64,000 bases of DNA from Bacillus sp. NTK034 (GCF_017303275.1 NZ_JAFKOJ010000005.1:186001-250000), one strand, 5' to 3'. Positions 27,842-37,916 are shown, counted from the first letter of the stretch. Program-made: numbers and translations. The notes: generated from the letters alone by a model not told the origin.

Positions 27842-27862
27842 CCACAGGAATACTTCCTGTGG
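27842..27862 (-). terminator. Intraoperonic terminator between uxuB and the hxlA-like gene
   Basis: CCACAGGAA/TTCCTGTGG stem (9 bp, 3-nt loop) followed on the minus strand by TTTTTGTTT, with 57 bp left before the hxlA-like start. Confidence 0.75.
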
Positions 27863-27875
27863 CTTATTTTTCATA

Positions 27876-28715
27876 TTAAACTCCTGAGTATGCCATAAAG
27901 CCGCCGTCAACTGGTACCGTAACACCCGTTACGAAACCAGAATATTCTTCGTCAGCAAGCCACAGCAGCACACCAAGCAAATCTTTTGGCTGGCCAAATC
28001 TTTTCATTGGTGTATGAGCAATAATTTTTTCTGATCTGGCCGTATGGGAACCATCTTCATTCAATAATAAATTGCGGTTTTGAGTTGTTAAGAAAAAGCC
28101 CGGTGCAATTGCATTTACCCTCAACCCTGTTTCTGCGAAATGCACAGCCATCCACATTGTAAAATTATTAATGGCTGATTTGGCTGCACTATAGGCAGGC
28201 ACTTTTGTCATTGGCGAATATGAACTCATTGATGAGATATTAATAATGATAGGTGATTCCTGCTTTAGCAGTTCTTTGCCAAAAACCTGGCTGGCTAAAA
28301 AAGTCCCTGTAAAGTTGCTGGCAAATACTTGGGAGAAGCCTTTCTCATCCATATCAAAGAAGGACTTTTCAGAAGAAGACTCCACATTATAGGTTTCTAC
28401 AGAAGTAATGGCATCCGGGTGATTCCCGCCTGCACCATTAATTAATATATCCACCCTGCCAAAGTGGCTGATCACTTCTTCCCTTGCCTTTTCCAGGGAT
28501 TCACGATCTAAGACGTCTGCTGCAACAGCAATCGCTGTCCCCCCTGCTTTCTCAATTTCGGCTGATACCACAGCTCCCTTTTCTGCCGTACGATTAAGAA
28601 TGGCCACTTTCACCCCATGTCTTGCAAGCTCCCTGGCCATTTCCGAGCATAGCACGCCGCTTCCGCCCGTAATTACAGCTGTTTTTCCATTTAAATTTCC
28701 GTGTATTGGAAACAT
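27876..28715 (-). CDS. uxuB: D-mannonate/D-fructuronate oxidoreductase, SDR type
   Basis: A short-chain dehydrogenase with cofactor loop TGGSGVLC (about residues 17-24) and catalytic S and YxxxK (SSMSSY..., YSAAKSA). Bacillus UxuB (YjmF) is of this SDR type, unlike E. coli UxuB. It reduces D-fructuronate to D-mannonate. ATG at 28715 behind AAGGAGA is chosen. It stands just after uxuA, which takes its product. Confidence 0.85.
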   Translation of the reverse strand: MFPIHGNLNGKTAVITGGSGVLCSEMARELARHGVKVAILNRTAEKGAVVSAEIEKAGGTAIAVAADVLDRESLEKAREEVISHFGRVDILINGAGGNHPDAITSVETYNVESSSEKSFFDMDEKGFSQVFASNFTGTFLASQVFGKELLKQESPIIINISSMSSYSPMTKVPAYSAAKSAINNFTMWMAVHFAETGLRVNAIAPGFFLTTQNRNLLLNEDGSHTARSEKIIAHTPMKRFGQPKDLLGVLLWLADEEYSGFVTGVTVPVDGGFMAYSGV

Positions 28716-28726
28716 TAGCATTCTCC

Positions 28727-29788
28727 TTATTTCTCAGATTGATAGGCATCCCATAATCCGTGAAGATACATGATTCCAAGAGCCCGGTCATATAATCCGT
28801 AACCTGGTCTGCATTCTTCACCCCAAAGATGCCTGCCGTGGTCAGGACGCACGTACCCCTCATATTGAATCTCTGATAACTCCTTGACGACCCCTTTAAT
28901 ATTGATGGAACCATCTGCTGTTAGATGAGAAGTTTCAATAAAATCGCCATTGTCGAATATCTTTACATTTCGGATATGTGCAAATGGTGATCTTGCGGCA
29001 AATTTTCTTGCCAGGTCAACCATGTCATTTTGCGGATTAGCTCCTAGAGATCCTGTACAAAATGTAATGCCATTGGAGGGAGAGCCGGAAATAGATAGGA
29101 GTTTCTGCAGACTTTCTTCTCCGGTCATGATACGCGGCAGGCCAAAAATGGACCAGGGCGGATCATCCGGGTGGATTGCCATCTTGATGCCTGCTTCTTC
29201 TGCCACTGGCAGTATTTCCTTTAGGAAATAGCGCAGGTTGTCCCACAAGTCCTCTGCCGTTATATCCTGATACGCTGCAAATAACTCTTTAATCCGGGAC
29301 ATTTTCTCAGGCTCCCAGCCAGGAAGAGTCAAATCAGAAGCCTCGGAAACCGTTTTAATTAAATCCTGCGGATCCAGATTTTCCACTTTGTTTTTTTCAT
29401 AAAACAATGCCGTTGAGCCATCTGGAAGTGCACGGTATAAGTCAGTCCGCGTCCAATCAAAGACAGGCATGAAGTTATAACAAATAACTTTAACCCCAAA
29501 TTCACCCAGGTTCCGAATGGTTTTCTTATAATTTTCTATATGTAGGTCCCTTTCATTGTTTCCAAGCTTAATAGATTCATGTATATTAACACTTTCCACC
29601 ACATCTGCATGAAACCCAAAGGACTTTATATACTCAACTTCCGATTTAATCTCATCTGTTTCCCAAACTTCCCCGACAGGTTTTCTGTGAAGGGCCCAAA
29701 CGATTCCTTTCACATTGGGTATCTGTTTCACTTGTTCAAGAGTTACGGTATCATTATCCCTTCCATACCAGCGAAAGGTCATATTCAT
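28727..29788 (-). CDS. uxuA: Mannonate dehydratase
   Basis: UxuA removes water from D-mannonate to give 2-keto-3-deoxygluconate. The TIM-barrel protein begins MNMTFRWYG and has the conserved CYNFMPVFDWTRT stretch (about residues 98-110), HPDDPP and the HIRNVK and RPDHGRHLW metal/substrate motifs. Length 353 is normal. Its start overlaps the KDPG aldolase stop by 4 bp (29785-29788). Confidence 0.95.
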   Translation of the reverse strand: MNMTFRWYGRDNDTVTLEQVKQIPNVKGIVWALHRKPVGEVWETDEIKSEVEYIKSFGFHADVVESVNIHESIKLGNNERDLHIENYKKTIRNLGEFGVKVICYNFMPVFDWTRTDLYRALPDGSTALFYEKNKVENLDPQDLIKTVSEASDLTLPGWEPEKMSRIKELFAAYQDITAEDLWDNLRYFLKEILPVAEEAGIKMAIHPDDPPWSIFGLPRIMTGEESLQKLLSISGSPSNGITFCTGSLGANPQNDMVDLARKFAARSPFAHIRNVKIFDNGDFIETSHLTADGSINIKGVVKELSEIQYEGYVRPDHGRHLWGEECRPGYGLYDRALGIMYLHGLWDAYQSEK

Positions 29789-30420
29789 TTTCCGCCGCCT
29801 CCCTTAATTGCTTCGACATATTTTTCACAAAGTGCTTTTACCGACTCTTTGCCGCCGGCTTTGTAAGCCTTGTTTAAGTCACTTCCAATACCGGCTGCGA
29901 CAGCGCCAGCTTCAAGCCACGCACTGACATTATCCAGATTCACACCGCCAGTGGGCATGATGCTCACCTGAGGCAGGGGTCCATTGACTGCACCGATAAA
30001 TGATGGATCAAAGCGATTTGCCGGAAACAGCTTTACAATGTCACAGCCGTATTCGAGAGCTGTCACGATTTCAGTTATGGTCATGCATCCAGGAAGATAT
30101 GGAATGCTGTATCGATTGCAAAGCAAGGCTATATCCTTATCAAAATGCGGACTCACTACAAATTCCGCCCCATTTAAAATAGCATGACGGGCTGTTTCCG
30201 AATCCAGAACTGTCCCAGCCCCGATTATACCGTCTGAGCCTCTTAAAGTCTGAAACACTTTTTCCGCCTCAGGTGTAGTATAAGTCACTTCAATAGCACG
30301 AAAACCTCCTGCTATGGCTGCCTCCGAAATTTCAATCGCTTCTTCAGGTGTTTTTCCGCGCACAACTGCAACCACTTTCGATTCTGTCAGCTGATTAAGT
30401 TTCTCTATTTTTAAGTTCAT
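29785..30420 (-). CDS. eda: 2-dehydro-3-deoxy-phosphogluconate aldolase (KDPG aldolase)
   Basis: Splits KDPG to pyruvate and glyceraldehyde-3-phosphate. Schiff-base lysine K130 in VKLFPA and the general base E44 in IEVTY are present; GAGTVL near 67 and PTGGV bind substrate. Length 211 is standard. It lies between the zinc dehydrogenase and uxuA and completes the lower pathway with the KdgK kinase at 35917. Confidence 0.95.
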   Translation of the reverse strand: MNLKIEKLNQLTESKVVAVVRGKTPEEAIEISEAAIAGGFRAIEVTYTTPEAEKVFQTLRGSDGIIGAGTVLDSETARHAILNGAEFVVSPHFDKDIALLCNRYSIPYLPGCMTITEIVTALEYGCDIVKLFPANRFDPSFIGAVNGPLPQVSIMPTGGVNLDNVSAWLEAGAVAAGIGSDLNKAYKAGGKESVKALCEKYVEAIKGGGGK

Positions 30421-30431
30421 CTAATCTCCCC

Positions 30432-31451
30432 TTAATCGAAAACAATAACTGCTTTTCGAACCTGGTCAGGATTGTTCTCTACATATTGGAATGCTTCCTT
30501 CACTTCACTTATCGGAAAATGGTGGGTAATAAAACCGTTTGATTGAAGCTTTTCTGCATTCAGCAGAGATACAACCTTTTCAAATTGGTTTGTCTGAAGC
30601 CGTGAACCGACAATGGTTACTTCTTTTTTAGTGATTGGAAGCTGCGGAATGGATGAGGGCCGTTCATCAAATCCCAGCACAACTACTGTGCCGGCAGGCG
30701 ATACAAGATTTACGCCAAGCTCAAAGGTGGAAGGCAGACATACTGCATCAATCACAACATTTGGCCCTTCACCATCTGTCAATTCCAATACCCGATCTTC
30801 TACAGACTCTTCCGATGCATTAATGATTTCATCTGCCCCATTTTCCTTGGCAAATGCCAGTCGCTCCTGCTTCAAATCACTGATGATGACTCTTGCTCCC
30901 TGCAGCTTAGCCATTTTTAAAATGCATATGCCTATCGGGCCGCTTCCCTGGATGAATACAGTATCTCCTTCCTCAACGCCCCCGCGCCACACAGCTTGAG
31001 CTCCAATGGTGTAGGGTTCAGCCAATACGATTTCATCCCATTCTAAAGATGAATTCACAATATGTAGCTGTTTTTCAGGCAGTACGAAGAATTCCCGCAA
31101 GCCTCCATCTTCATGAACACCAAAAACAGATAAAGACTGACATACATTCGGGCGCCCTTTCCGGCATGCATAGCACTCTCCGCAGTAGCGGATTGGCTCC
31201 ACTACAACATGGTCACCAGGTTTTATTCCTGAAACATTTGATCCGACTTCAACGACTTCACCGGCCACTTCATGGCCAACAATTCTTGGATAAGTGGCAA
31301 GCGGATTTGTCCCATGGTAAATATGCATATCAGAACCGCATATTCCGACCCTTTTCACTTCCACCAGGACTTCATCGGGATTGCTTATAACTGGTGTTTC
31401 TATATCAATAACTTCCATTTCCATTGCACTTGGAATTTGAACTGCTTTCAT
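30432..31451 (-). CDS. Zinc-dependent hexonate/polyol dehydrogenase (MDR family)
   Basis: Medium-chain dehydrogenase of 339 residues. Catalytic zinc ligands are C38 (GICGSDMH) and H60-E61 (GHE); the structural zinc cysteines are C90, C93, C96 and C104. GSGPIGI binds NAD. In this operon the most likely role is oxidation of L-gulonate or L-galactonate to a 5-keto acid (fructuronate or tagaturonate) for UxuB; that substrate is inferred from context only. Confidence 0.85.
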   Translation of the reverse strand: MKAVQIPSAMEMEVIDIETPVISNPDEVLVEVKRVGICGSDMHIYHGTNPLATYPRIVGHEVAGEVVEVGSNVSGIKPGDHVVVEPIRYCGECYACRKGRPNVCQSLSVFGVHEDGGLREFFVLPEKQLHIVNSSLEWDEIVLAEPYTIGAQAVWRGGVEEGDTVFIQGSGPIGICILKMAKLQGARVIISDLKQERLAFAKENGADEIINASEESVEDRVLELTDGEGPNVVIDAVCLPSTFELGVNLVSPAGTVVVLGFDERPSSIPQLPITKKEVTIVGSRLQTNQFEKVVSLLNAEKLQSNGFITHHFPISEVKEAFQYVENNPDQVRKAVIVFD

Positions 31452-31462
31452 TTTACTGCCCC

Positions 31463-32737
31463 CTATTCAAATAAACTTGGAAGAAACAGTGAGATTTGCG
31501 GCACAAAAGCCACAAGCATTAAGACTGCCAGACTGACACCTAAAAATGGCAGTAATTCTTTTGCTGTTTTCCCAATTGAGATCTTGCCAATTTGTGATGC
31601 TACGAATAGACATACACCAACCGGAGGCGTTACAAGTCCAATAACAAGGTTCAATACCATCATGACACCAAATTGAACCGGATCCATTCCGATGGAAGCC
31701 GCTACTGGCAATAACACCGGGAATAGGATGACTAGAGCCGCAATCGTCTCCATGAACGTTCCAACAAATAACAGCAGCAAGTTAATCAATAGAATAACGA
31801 CAATTGGGTTTGAAGAGATCCCCAGTATTGCATCTGCAACCATTTGAGGAATCTGCTCACTTACCATAATCCAGCCAAACAGGTTGGCAAAGCCTACGAG
31901 AAGCATGATAGAAGCCGTACCTGTCATGGAAGAGAGCATAATTTCCGGAATTTTTTTAATTGGAAGCTCTTTATAAACGAAGATTCCAATGACAAAGGCA
32001 TACAATACTGCAATGACAGAAGCTTCAGTCGGTGTGAAGTAGCCTCCGAGAATTCCATACATAATGATAACTGTCATAAATAGTGCCCAGAACGCTCCAG
32101 TGAAGCTTTTCCATATTTCCTTTAATGACTTTCTTTCCCCTTTGGGATAATTTCTTTTAACAGAAATAATATAGGTTGGAATCATTAATCCCAGTCCAAG
32201 TAATATCCCTGGCAGAGCACCGGCCAAAAACAGGTCGCCAATAGATACTGACGCAAGTGTCCCCACGATAATCATTGGAAGAGACGGAGGAATAATCGGG
32301 CCAACAGTTGATGAAGATGCCGTTACAGCTGCAGAAAAACCTGCTCCGTACCCTTCTTTTTTCATCGCAGGAATAAGAATAGCTCCTATACTGGCTGTGT
32401 CTGCCAATGCTGTACCTGAAATGCCTGCAAATCCCATTGAGGATCCTACATTTGCTAAGCCAAGGCCCCCGCGGATATGGCCGAAGCAATTATTTGCAAA
32501 CTGAATGATGCGATCCGTAATACCGCCAGCATTCATTAAATTTCCTGCCAGAATAAACCCGGGAATACAGAGCAAAACAAAGGAGTTTAGTCCTCCAAAC
32601 ATTTTTTGCGGAATGATGCTTAACGGGATATCAGCCAGAATTAAATAAAAAAGTGAAGACAGCCCAAGGCTGAATGCTACTGGCACGCCCAGGAATATCA
32701 GAATTATGAACGAGAAAAACAAAATGGCTGCCATCAT
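31463..32737 (-). CDS. dctM: TRAP transporter large permease (DctM)
   Basis: About twelve membrane helices over 424 residues. [16 protein letters not shown], the [23 protein letters not shown] block and the [17 protein letters not shown] near the C-terminus are typical of DctM. Works with DctQ and DctP to import a carboxylate using a sodium gradient. It overlaps dctQ by 4 bp at 32734-32737. Confidence 0.95.
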   Translation of the reverse strand: MMAAILFFSFIILIFLGVPVAFSLGLSSLFYLILADIPLSIIPQKMFGGLNSFVLLCIPGFILAGNLMNAGGITDRIIQFANNCFGHIRGGLGLANVGSSMGFAGISGTALADTASIGAILIPAMKKEGYGAGFSAAVTASSSTVGPIIPPSLPMIIVGTLASVSIGDLFLAGALPGILLGLGLMIPTYIISVKRNYPKGERKSLKEIWKSFTGAFWALFMTVIIMYGILGGYFTPTEASVIAVLYAFVIGIFVYKELPIKKIPEIMLSSMTGTASIMLLVGFANLFGWIMVSEQIPQMVADAILGISSNPIVVILLINLLLLFVGTFMETIAALVILFPVLLPVAASIGMDPVQFGVMMVLNLVIGLVTPPVGVCLFVASQIGKISIGKTAKELLPFLGVSLAVLMLVAFVPQISLFLPSLFE

Positions 32738-33228
32738 AGCTCCCCACCACCCATTTGTGAATTAAAGTCTTCTTCATTTCGAATTAGCCTAATGATTTTG
32801 ACAATTGAATACAATAATAAAAATGAACTCATGATAAATATTGCAGCGTGGATTACCGACATCTGAAAAGGCATTGTAGCTGAAGTCTGGTTTCCCCCTA
32901 GCTGTGTAAAGAACCATCCTTCTTTAACGAGAACCCCGCTTAGCAATATAATCAGCAAATAAATTCCAATTTCATAATAGCGGCGAAAAGCATGTGACAT
33001 TTTTGCGAGTATCAGATCCACATTAATAAACTCGCCTCGAAGCAAAGCTAGCGGTGCCCCAAAGCAAATGGAGTATATAAACAAATATCGCGTAAGCTCT
33101 TCCGTCCAAATGGCTGTGTAGGGAAGATAGCGCGACATGATTTGGATGGTAACCACGATAATAACCCCTGAAAAACTCATAACAGTCAAGAAGGCTAATA
33201 TTCGGTCAAGCCAAATTCGAATCTTCAT
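32734..33228 (-). CDS. dctQ: TRAP transporter small permease (DctQ)
   Basis: Four membrane helices in 164 residues, starting MKIRIWLDR at 33228 behind AAGGAAGG. YLPYTAIWTEELTRYLFIY is the DctQ signature. The frame continues upstream without Shine-Dalgarno support. Confidence 0.9.
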   Translation of the reverse strand: MKIRIWLDRILAFLTVMSFSGVIIVVTIQIMSRYLPYTAIWTEELTRYLFIYSICFGAPLALLRGEFINVDLILAKMSHAFRRYYEIGIYLLIILLSGVLVKEGWFFTQLGGNQTSATMPFQMSVIHAAIFIMSSFLLLYSIVKIIRLIRNEEDFNSQMGGGEL

Positions 33229-33250
33229 GTTTTCATTCCTTCCTTTAATT

Positions 33251-33286
33251 AAAGGCACAGCTGGCAAAATAGTCAGCGGTGCCTTT
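33251..33286 (-). other. Stem-loop between dctP and dctQ
   Basis: AAAGGCAC...GTGCCTTT arms extended by GCTG/CAGC with one bulge, no long T run. It sits between the binding-protein and permease genes, where such structures often protect or attenuate the transcript so that binding protein is made in excess. Confidence 0.6.
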
Positions 33287-33306
33287 AACTTGTTCCAATA
33301 AGACTA

Positions 33307-34311
33307 TTATTCTACCTCTAGAATTTTTTCATAAAGCTCATACTGTTCCGGCTTAAGGCTATCTTTAATCGCAGGCTGCATTTTTTCACGGAAGGCATCC
33401 TGGTCAACATCAACAAACTCCATTCCTTCGCTTTCAAGCTCAGACTCTATTTTTGAAATTTCCTCATCATAAAGTTTTTCTCCAAATGCCTGTGCTTCTG
33501 CAGCTGCTTCTGTCACAGCTTTTTTCTGTTCATCATTCAGGGCCTCAAACTGCTTGTTCCCAATCAGGATATAAATCCATGAATATACATGCTCTGTACG
33601 GTTCACATACTTTTGAACTTCATATAATCCGCCGCTCTGAATTAAGTCAACCGGATTTTCCTGTCCTTTAATAACTCCTTGCTGAAGGCCAGTAAATACT
33701 TCATTGAAGTCCATAACCTGCGGCTTAGCGCCTGCAGCTTCCCAAACTTTCAGGAACAATGGAACATTTGGTACACGCATTGAGAATCCCTTCAAATCAG
33801 ATGGTGCCTCAATAGGCTCACTTGAAGTCAAGTTACGTGGAGCGCGTGTATGATAATACAAAGGAGTCAAGCCAACTTTTTCAGTGATTTCCTTTTCAAT
33901 TTCTTCACCGATTTCCCCTTCTACAACCGTTTTTACATGGTCAAGATCACGGAAGGCATACGGTACTGCCATTAAAGCAGCTTTAGGTGCCCAGTTTTGC
34001 ATGGTTTCCCCTGAAATGACCATGTCAGCTGTACCCGCCTGAATGGCATTGATTGTATCTGTTTCTCCGCCAAGAGAGTTATTCGGGAAAATTTGAATTT
34101 CAATTTGCCCGTCTGTTTTTTCAGTAACCAGATCTGCAAATTCCTCAGCTGTTTTATGCCAAATGTGATTCTCGTCTGCCAAGTGGCCAAACTTCCACTT
34201 GATTACTTCTCCCTCTTGCTTCTCGCCACTTGCCCCATTAGAACCGCCAGAACCGCAGGCACTAAGCATCAAAGTCGCAGCTAAAACACCGGATAACCAC
34301 TTAAATTTCAT
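33307..34311 (-). CDS. dctP: TRAP transporter substrate-binding lipoprotein (DctP)
   Basis: Lipobox LSAC with C19 as the anchored residue. The body (334 residues) has the DctP features EFADLVTEKTDGQIEI, IQAGTADM and GFSMRVPNVPLF, in which the conserved arginine pairs with the substrate carboxylate. The full substrate cannot be read from sequence; the operon implies a hexonate or hexuronate. Confidence 0.93.
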   Translation of the reverse strand: MKFKWLSGVLAATLMLSACGSGGSNGASGEKQEGEVIKWKFGHLADENHIWHKTAEEFADLVTEKTDGQIEIQIFPNNSLGGETDTINAIQAGTADMVISGETMQNWAPKAALMAVPYAFRDLDHVKTVVEGEIGEEIEKEITEKVGLTPLYYHTRAPRNLTSSEPIEAPSDLKGFSMRVPNVPLFLKVWEAAGAKPQVMDFNEVFTGLQQGVIKGQENPVDLIQSGGLYEVQKYVNRTEHVYSWIYILIGNKQFEALNDEQKKAVTEAAAEAQAFGEKLYDEEISKIESELESEGMEFVDVDQDAFREKMQPAIKDSLKPEQYELYEKILEVE

Positions 34312-34339
34312 TGTTTTTCTCCCCTTTTTTTCTATAGAT

Positions 34340-35350
34340 TTAGTTTGTTAAAAACTGATGTACCGTTGAAGCAATTATGATCCCTTTTTCGAGATTTCTT
34401 TCTTCATTCATTTGTTCAATTTCACCTGGCACAAGAACACTTTTAAAACCGGGAGCTGGAGGGGCCTGACGGATTTCTGCCATCATTTGATCCATATTTC
34501 CCAGGAATGCTTCTGCATCCGTGAAGAATGCCGGATTAATTGCACAGAAATAATGGCCAAGCTTCCGCTTCTTATCCAGGTCTCCATACATCTTGGCTAC
34601 ATGCGGCCCAAAAGCTGCACCTGCAAGCAAACCTGAGAAGATATCGACAATCATTGATAGTCCATAGCCCTTAGGCCCGCCAAACGGAGAAAGTGAAACG
34701 ACCTTGGAAGGATCTCTTACGGTTTCCCCATTCTCGTCCACACCCCATCCTTCTGGAATTTCTTTTCCTTCTTCTTTATATTGAAGAATTTTCCCCAGAG
34801 CTACATTCGATGTTGCCATATCCAGGATGAATGGTTTCTGTGTTTTTGCCGGAACGCCATAGGCAATCGGATTGGTTCCAAGGAAAGCATCTTTGCCTCC
34901 AAAGGGCACGACAATTTTATCGGTATGGGTCATCGCAATTCCAATCAGGTTTTGCTCTGCCGCGTTTTGAACAAAATAACTAAGTGCCCCGCAATGGCTG
35001 CTGTTAATGGCTGTGACCATTCCCACACCATTTTCCTTTGCCATCTGGATGGCATGATTCATGGCTTCATCTGCAATGACGTGTCCAAATCCGTCATCGC
35101 CATCGACTACCCCTGTCACAGGACCAGTTTTATTGAATGTAATCTCCGGATTGGGATTAATTCCTCCAGCATTAAGGCGATTCACATAATGTTCAGTACG
35201 TAAAACACCATGTGAATTAACATTTCTTAAATCTGCATGAACCAGTATTTCCGCAACTTTTTCTGCATGTTCATGTATCAAGCCAGCATCTGTTAGTTTC
35301 TGAACTACTAGCTTCTTAGCTTCTTCATGATGAATTGTCACAGTAGACAT
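34340..35350 (-). CDS. Ldh_2 family NAD(P)-dependent oxidoreductase (YiaK/AllD/malate-type)
   Basis: 336 residues from the ATG at 35350 behind GGGGGATC. The family-specific SHG (NVNSHGVLR) and [10 protein letters not shown] motifs are present, with [11 protein letters not shown] near the C-terminus. Members reduce 2-keto acids such as 2,3-diketo-L-gulonate (YiaK) or oxidise ureidoglycolate and (S)-malate. Within this operon a sugar-acid keto-reductase role is most likely. It follows the hexuloisomerase gene by 10 bp. Confidence 0.85.
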   Translation of the reverse strand: MSTVTIHHEEAKKLVVQKLTDAGLIHEHAEKVAEILVHADLRNVNSHGVLRTEHYVNRLNAGGINPNPEITFNKTGPVTGVVDGDDGFGHVIADEAMNHAIQMAKENGVGMVTAINSSHCGALSYFVQNAAEQNLIGIAMTHTDKIVVPFGGKDAFLGTNPIAYGVPAKTQKPFILDMATSNVALGKILQYKEEGKEIPEGWGVDENGETVRDPSKVVSLSPFGGPKGYGLSMIVDIFSGLLAGAAFGPHVAKMYGDLDKKRKLGHYFCAINPAFFTDAEAFLGNMDQMMAEIRQAPPAPGFKSVLVPGEIEQMNEERNLEKGIIIASTVHQFLTN

Positions 35351-35360
35351 AATGATCCCC

Positions 35361-35906
35361 CTACTCCAGGTTGGTATGTTTCTTGACCATTTCTTCGTTC
35401 GAATTTCTTTCTGATAAACTATCAACAATTGCAGCATCTAAGATGAGATGTGCGGCCTGATCAAACTGATTTCCCAGAGGCTGAATCGTATCCGGTTCTC
35501 CTGTATGGCGGTATTTTGTTGCCGCAGGAATTTGCATTCCCCCCGTAAAGCACGGCTGATGAATGGCCTCTTTATTAGTGGTTATTAAAAATACTTTTGC
35601 CCCCGCCCTGAAGGCGTTTTCAGAAAAACTTATTGTCTGTCCTGTTTTGGCTGAGCCAGATAAAACGATTAATATATCGTCTTTCTGAATGGCCGGTGTT
35701 GTTGTTTCTCCCAAAACATAGACCGTTTTTCCGCTATGCATAAGACGCATGGCAATCGCCTTTGCCACTAGGCCTGACCGACCTTCTCCAGTAAAGAAAA
35801 AACGAGCGTCACTCTTTAAAAGTGCTACGAAAGATTCGTATTCGTTCTTATCGACATGTGAGCATACTGCTCTCATTTCTTTGAGAATTGTAAGAATTGT
35901 ATCCAT
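35361..35906 (-). CDS. hxlB: 6-phospho-3-hexuloisomerase-like SIS protein
   Basis: 181 residues from ATG at 35906 behind AAGAGGTGG. An SIS domain with [19 protein letters not shown] (sugar-phosphate binding) and [12 protein letters not shown] resembles PHI of the ribulose monophosphate pathway. Its usual partner, an HPS-like gene, is in the same island at 27159 but seven genes away. Alternative: an SIS isomerase for a different ketose phosphate. Confidence 0.8.
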   Translation of the reverse strand: MDTILTILKEMRAVCSHVDKNEYESFVALLKSDARFFFTGEGRSGLVAKAIAMRLMHSGKTVYVLGETTTPAIQKDDILIVLSGSAKTGQTISFSENAFRAGAKVFLITTNKEAIHQPCFTGGMQIPAATKYRHTGEPDTIQPLGNQFDQAAHLILDAAIVDSLSERNSNEEMVKKHTNLE

Positions 35907-35916
35907 TGTCCACCTC

Positions 35917-36873
35917 TTATCTTTCAACAATAAGGTCATTATTGATAAATGCGTTTACTTCATTTAGATAAGGAAGACCTTCATTATCTCCTGAGACGGT
36001 TGTAACCAGGGCGCCTACGCCATTCGCAAATTGAAGCAGCTTTTCCTTGCTGAAACCGTTCAGCCAGCCATAAACGTATCCGGCATCGAATCCATCTCCG
36101 GCTCCGACTGTGTCAACTGGAGTCACACGGAAGCTCTCTGCCCGTGTCCAAATACCATCCCTGAATAGCTTTGATCCATTAGCGCCATCCTTTAAGACCA
36201 AATCTCTGATGCCATATTCTCTGGCAAAAAGCGCAAGTTCATCTTCTTCTTCCATCCCGCTTATTAACCTGATCTCTTCTAACCCAGTCAGCAGGATATC
36301 AACATGCGGAAGAATGTCTTTATACGCTCTTCTCGCTTCTTCGATTGACCAAAGCTTCAGTCTGATATTTGGATCAAAGGAGATTGGAATCTTTTTTTGT
36401 TTTGCAGCTTCTATCACTTTAGCGGCAATTTCGATGTTCTTTGGATCAATAGCAAGGAAAACACCTGTAAGATGGACAAGATCTACATTTTCAAACAGTT
36501 CTTCCTGAATCATATCCGGTGTCAAAGTTAAAATAGGCGAGTTATACCGGTAATAGAATGTCTTGCCTGATCCATCCTCATTGATTTCCTTAAAGTTAAG
36601 TGATGTTGGGCAGCCGCTTACAAAATTCACACCCGATACATCTACGCCCTCTCCCCGAGCGAAGTTATATATGACTCTGCCAAACTCATCTTCCCCCAGC
36701 CGGCTAATCCACTTGCTGCCTAACCCAAGCCTTGCACATCCAATGGCAAAGTTGAGTTCTGCACCGCCCACCTTGCGTTCAAACTGGGTAACATATCTAA
36801 GTGGCCCTTTTACAGCTGGGTTCAGTGTTATCATGGCATCTCCGATTGTTAAAACTTTGAATGGTGATGACAT
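35917..36873 (-). CDS. kdgK: 2-dehydro-3-deoxygluconate kinase (PfkB family)
   Basis: Phosphorylates KDG to KDPG. The PfkB C-terminal signature DTVGAGDGFDAGYVYG holds the catalytic aspartate; an N-terminal GGAELNFA glycine motif is present. ATG at 36873 behind TAGGAGAG gives 318 residues. It lies directly after the LacI regulator. Confidence 0.9.
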   Translation of the reverse strand: MSSPFKVLTIGDAMITLNPAVKGPLRYVTQFERKVGGAELNFAIGCARLGLGSKWISRLGEDEFGRVIYNFARGEGVDVSGVNFVSGCPTSLNFKEINEDGSGKTFYYRYNSPILTLTPDMIQEELFENVDLVHLTGVFLAIDPKNIEIAAKVIEAAKQKKIPISFDPNIRLKLWSIEEARRAYKDILPHVDILLTGLEEIRLISGMEEEDELALFAREYGIRDLVLKDGANGSKLFRDGIWTRAESFRVTPVDTVGAGDGFDAGYVYGWLNGFSKEKLLQFANGVGALVTTVSGDNEGLPYLNEVNAFINNDLIVER

Positions 36874-36892
36874 TATTTTCTCTCCTAACACT

Positions 36893-37897
36893 CTATAAAG
36901 ATTCCCGCTCAACTAAAGCAGGAGCGTATCTTTTAATCTCGTATACTTCCTCAAATCGAGGATTTCTAATTAAATCTAATAAAACAGAAGCGGCATCATT
37001 GCCAATTTCAAAGGTTGGCTGTTTGATGGCTGTTATCGGTGTTGCCGAGATTTCCAGGAAATCAGAATCATCTACAGCGATAACGCTTACATCTTCGGGA
37101 ACTTTTAAATTCTTTTTTCTAAAAAATTTCAAAAGTTCAATGAGCGAAAGATCGTTTGTAGCAAAAAATGCCTCTGGTGTTTCTTTACTCATCCACATTT
37201 TTTCCAGTTTAGGGATAATGTCTTTTCGTTCTGCAGCAATAATCCAATCATCCTTTACAGGCAAATCATTTTGTTTCAGCTTTTTCTTGTATCCATTTAT
37301 CCGTTCAATCCGTGGTGTCACTTTTTGGCTTAAGGACATGGATACCAGACCTATTTTCTTATGGCCTTTTTGGACGATTTCCTGAACGGCAATCTCAGCT
37401 GCTCTCTCGTTATCCAAAAGCAGTGTCGGATAAATAGCTTTATCAAGCTTTCTATCTACAAAAACAATGGGGAAATTTGAAAGCTTCAGCCGTTTATATT
37501 GATCTTCATTTCCGATGGTCGGAAAGATAATCAGACCATCAACTTGTTTAGCTAAAAGCATATCAATGTATGCACGTTCTTTTTCCGGATTATCGTCTGC
37601 GTTACAGACAAATAAATGAAATTCATTTTTTTCGCAGACATCTTCAATGGCCCTGATAATTTCTGTCGAAAACGTATGAAGTATATTGGCAACAATCACT
37701 CCAATGGTTGATGACTTCTTTTGCTTCAAACTTTTAGCTACGAAATTCGGGATATATCCCAGCTCGCGAATGGCGTCTTCAATTCGCATTTTAGTGGATT
37801 CCGCCATATACTCGTAGCGATTATTGATATACTGTGAAACTGTGCTCTTTGATACGTTTGCTTTTTGCGCAACATCTAACATCGTTATTTTTTTCAT
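36893..37897 (-). CDS. kdgR: LacI-family regulator of the hexonate operon (KdgR-like)
   Basis: N-terminal LacI helix-turn-helix (TMLDVAQKANVSKSTVSQYIN, about residues 5-25) with hinge (VAKSLKQKKSSTIGVIV), followed by a periplasmic-binding-type effector domain. 334 residues. It is the first gene of the operon and its own promoter carries the triple operator at 37917-37955, so autoregulation and operon control are likely. The inducer may be KDG or KDPG by analogy with KdgR. Confidence 0.88.
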   Translation of the reverse strand: MKKITMLDVAQKANVSKSTVSQYINNRYEYMAESTKMRIEDAIRELGYIPNFVAKSLKQKKSSTIGVIVANILHTFSTEIIRAIEDVCEKNEFHLFVCNADDNPEKERAYIDMLLAKQVDGLIIFPTIGNEDQYKRLKLSNFPIVFVDRKLDKAIYPTLLLDNERAAEIAVQEIVQKGHKKIGLVSMSLSQKVTPRIERINGYKKKLKQNDLPVKDDWIIAAERKDIIPKLEKMWMSKETPEAFFATNDLSLIELLKFFRKKNLKVPEDVSVIAVDDSDFLEISATPITAIKQPTFEIGNDAASVLLDLIRNPRFEEVYEIKRYAPALVERESL

Positions 37898-37916
37898 GTT
37901 GTACTATCCTCTCGCA

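Noticed and set aside
27159..37897. Prophage or integrative element for the catabolic island
   Set aside because: No integrase, attachment repeats, tRNA or transposase at either edge; ordinary operon insertion is the simpler reading.
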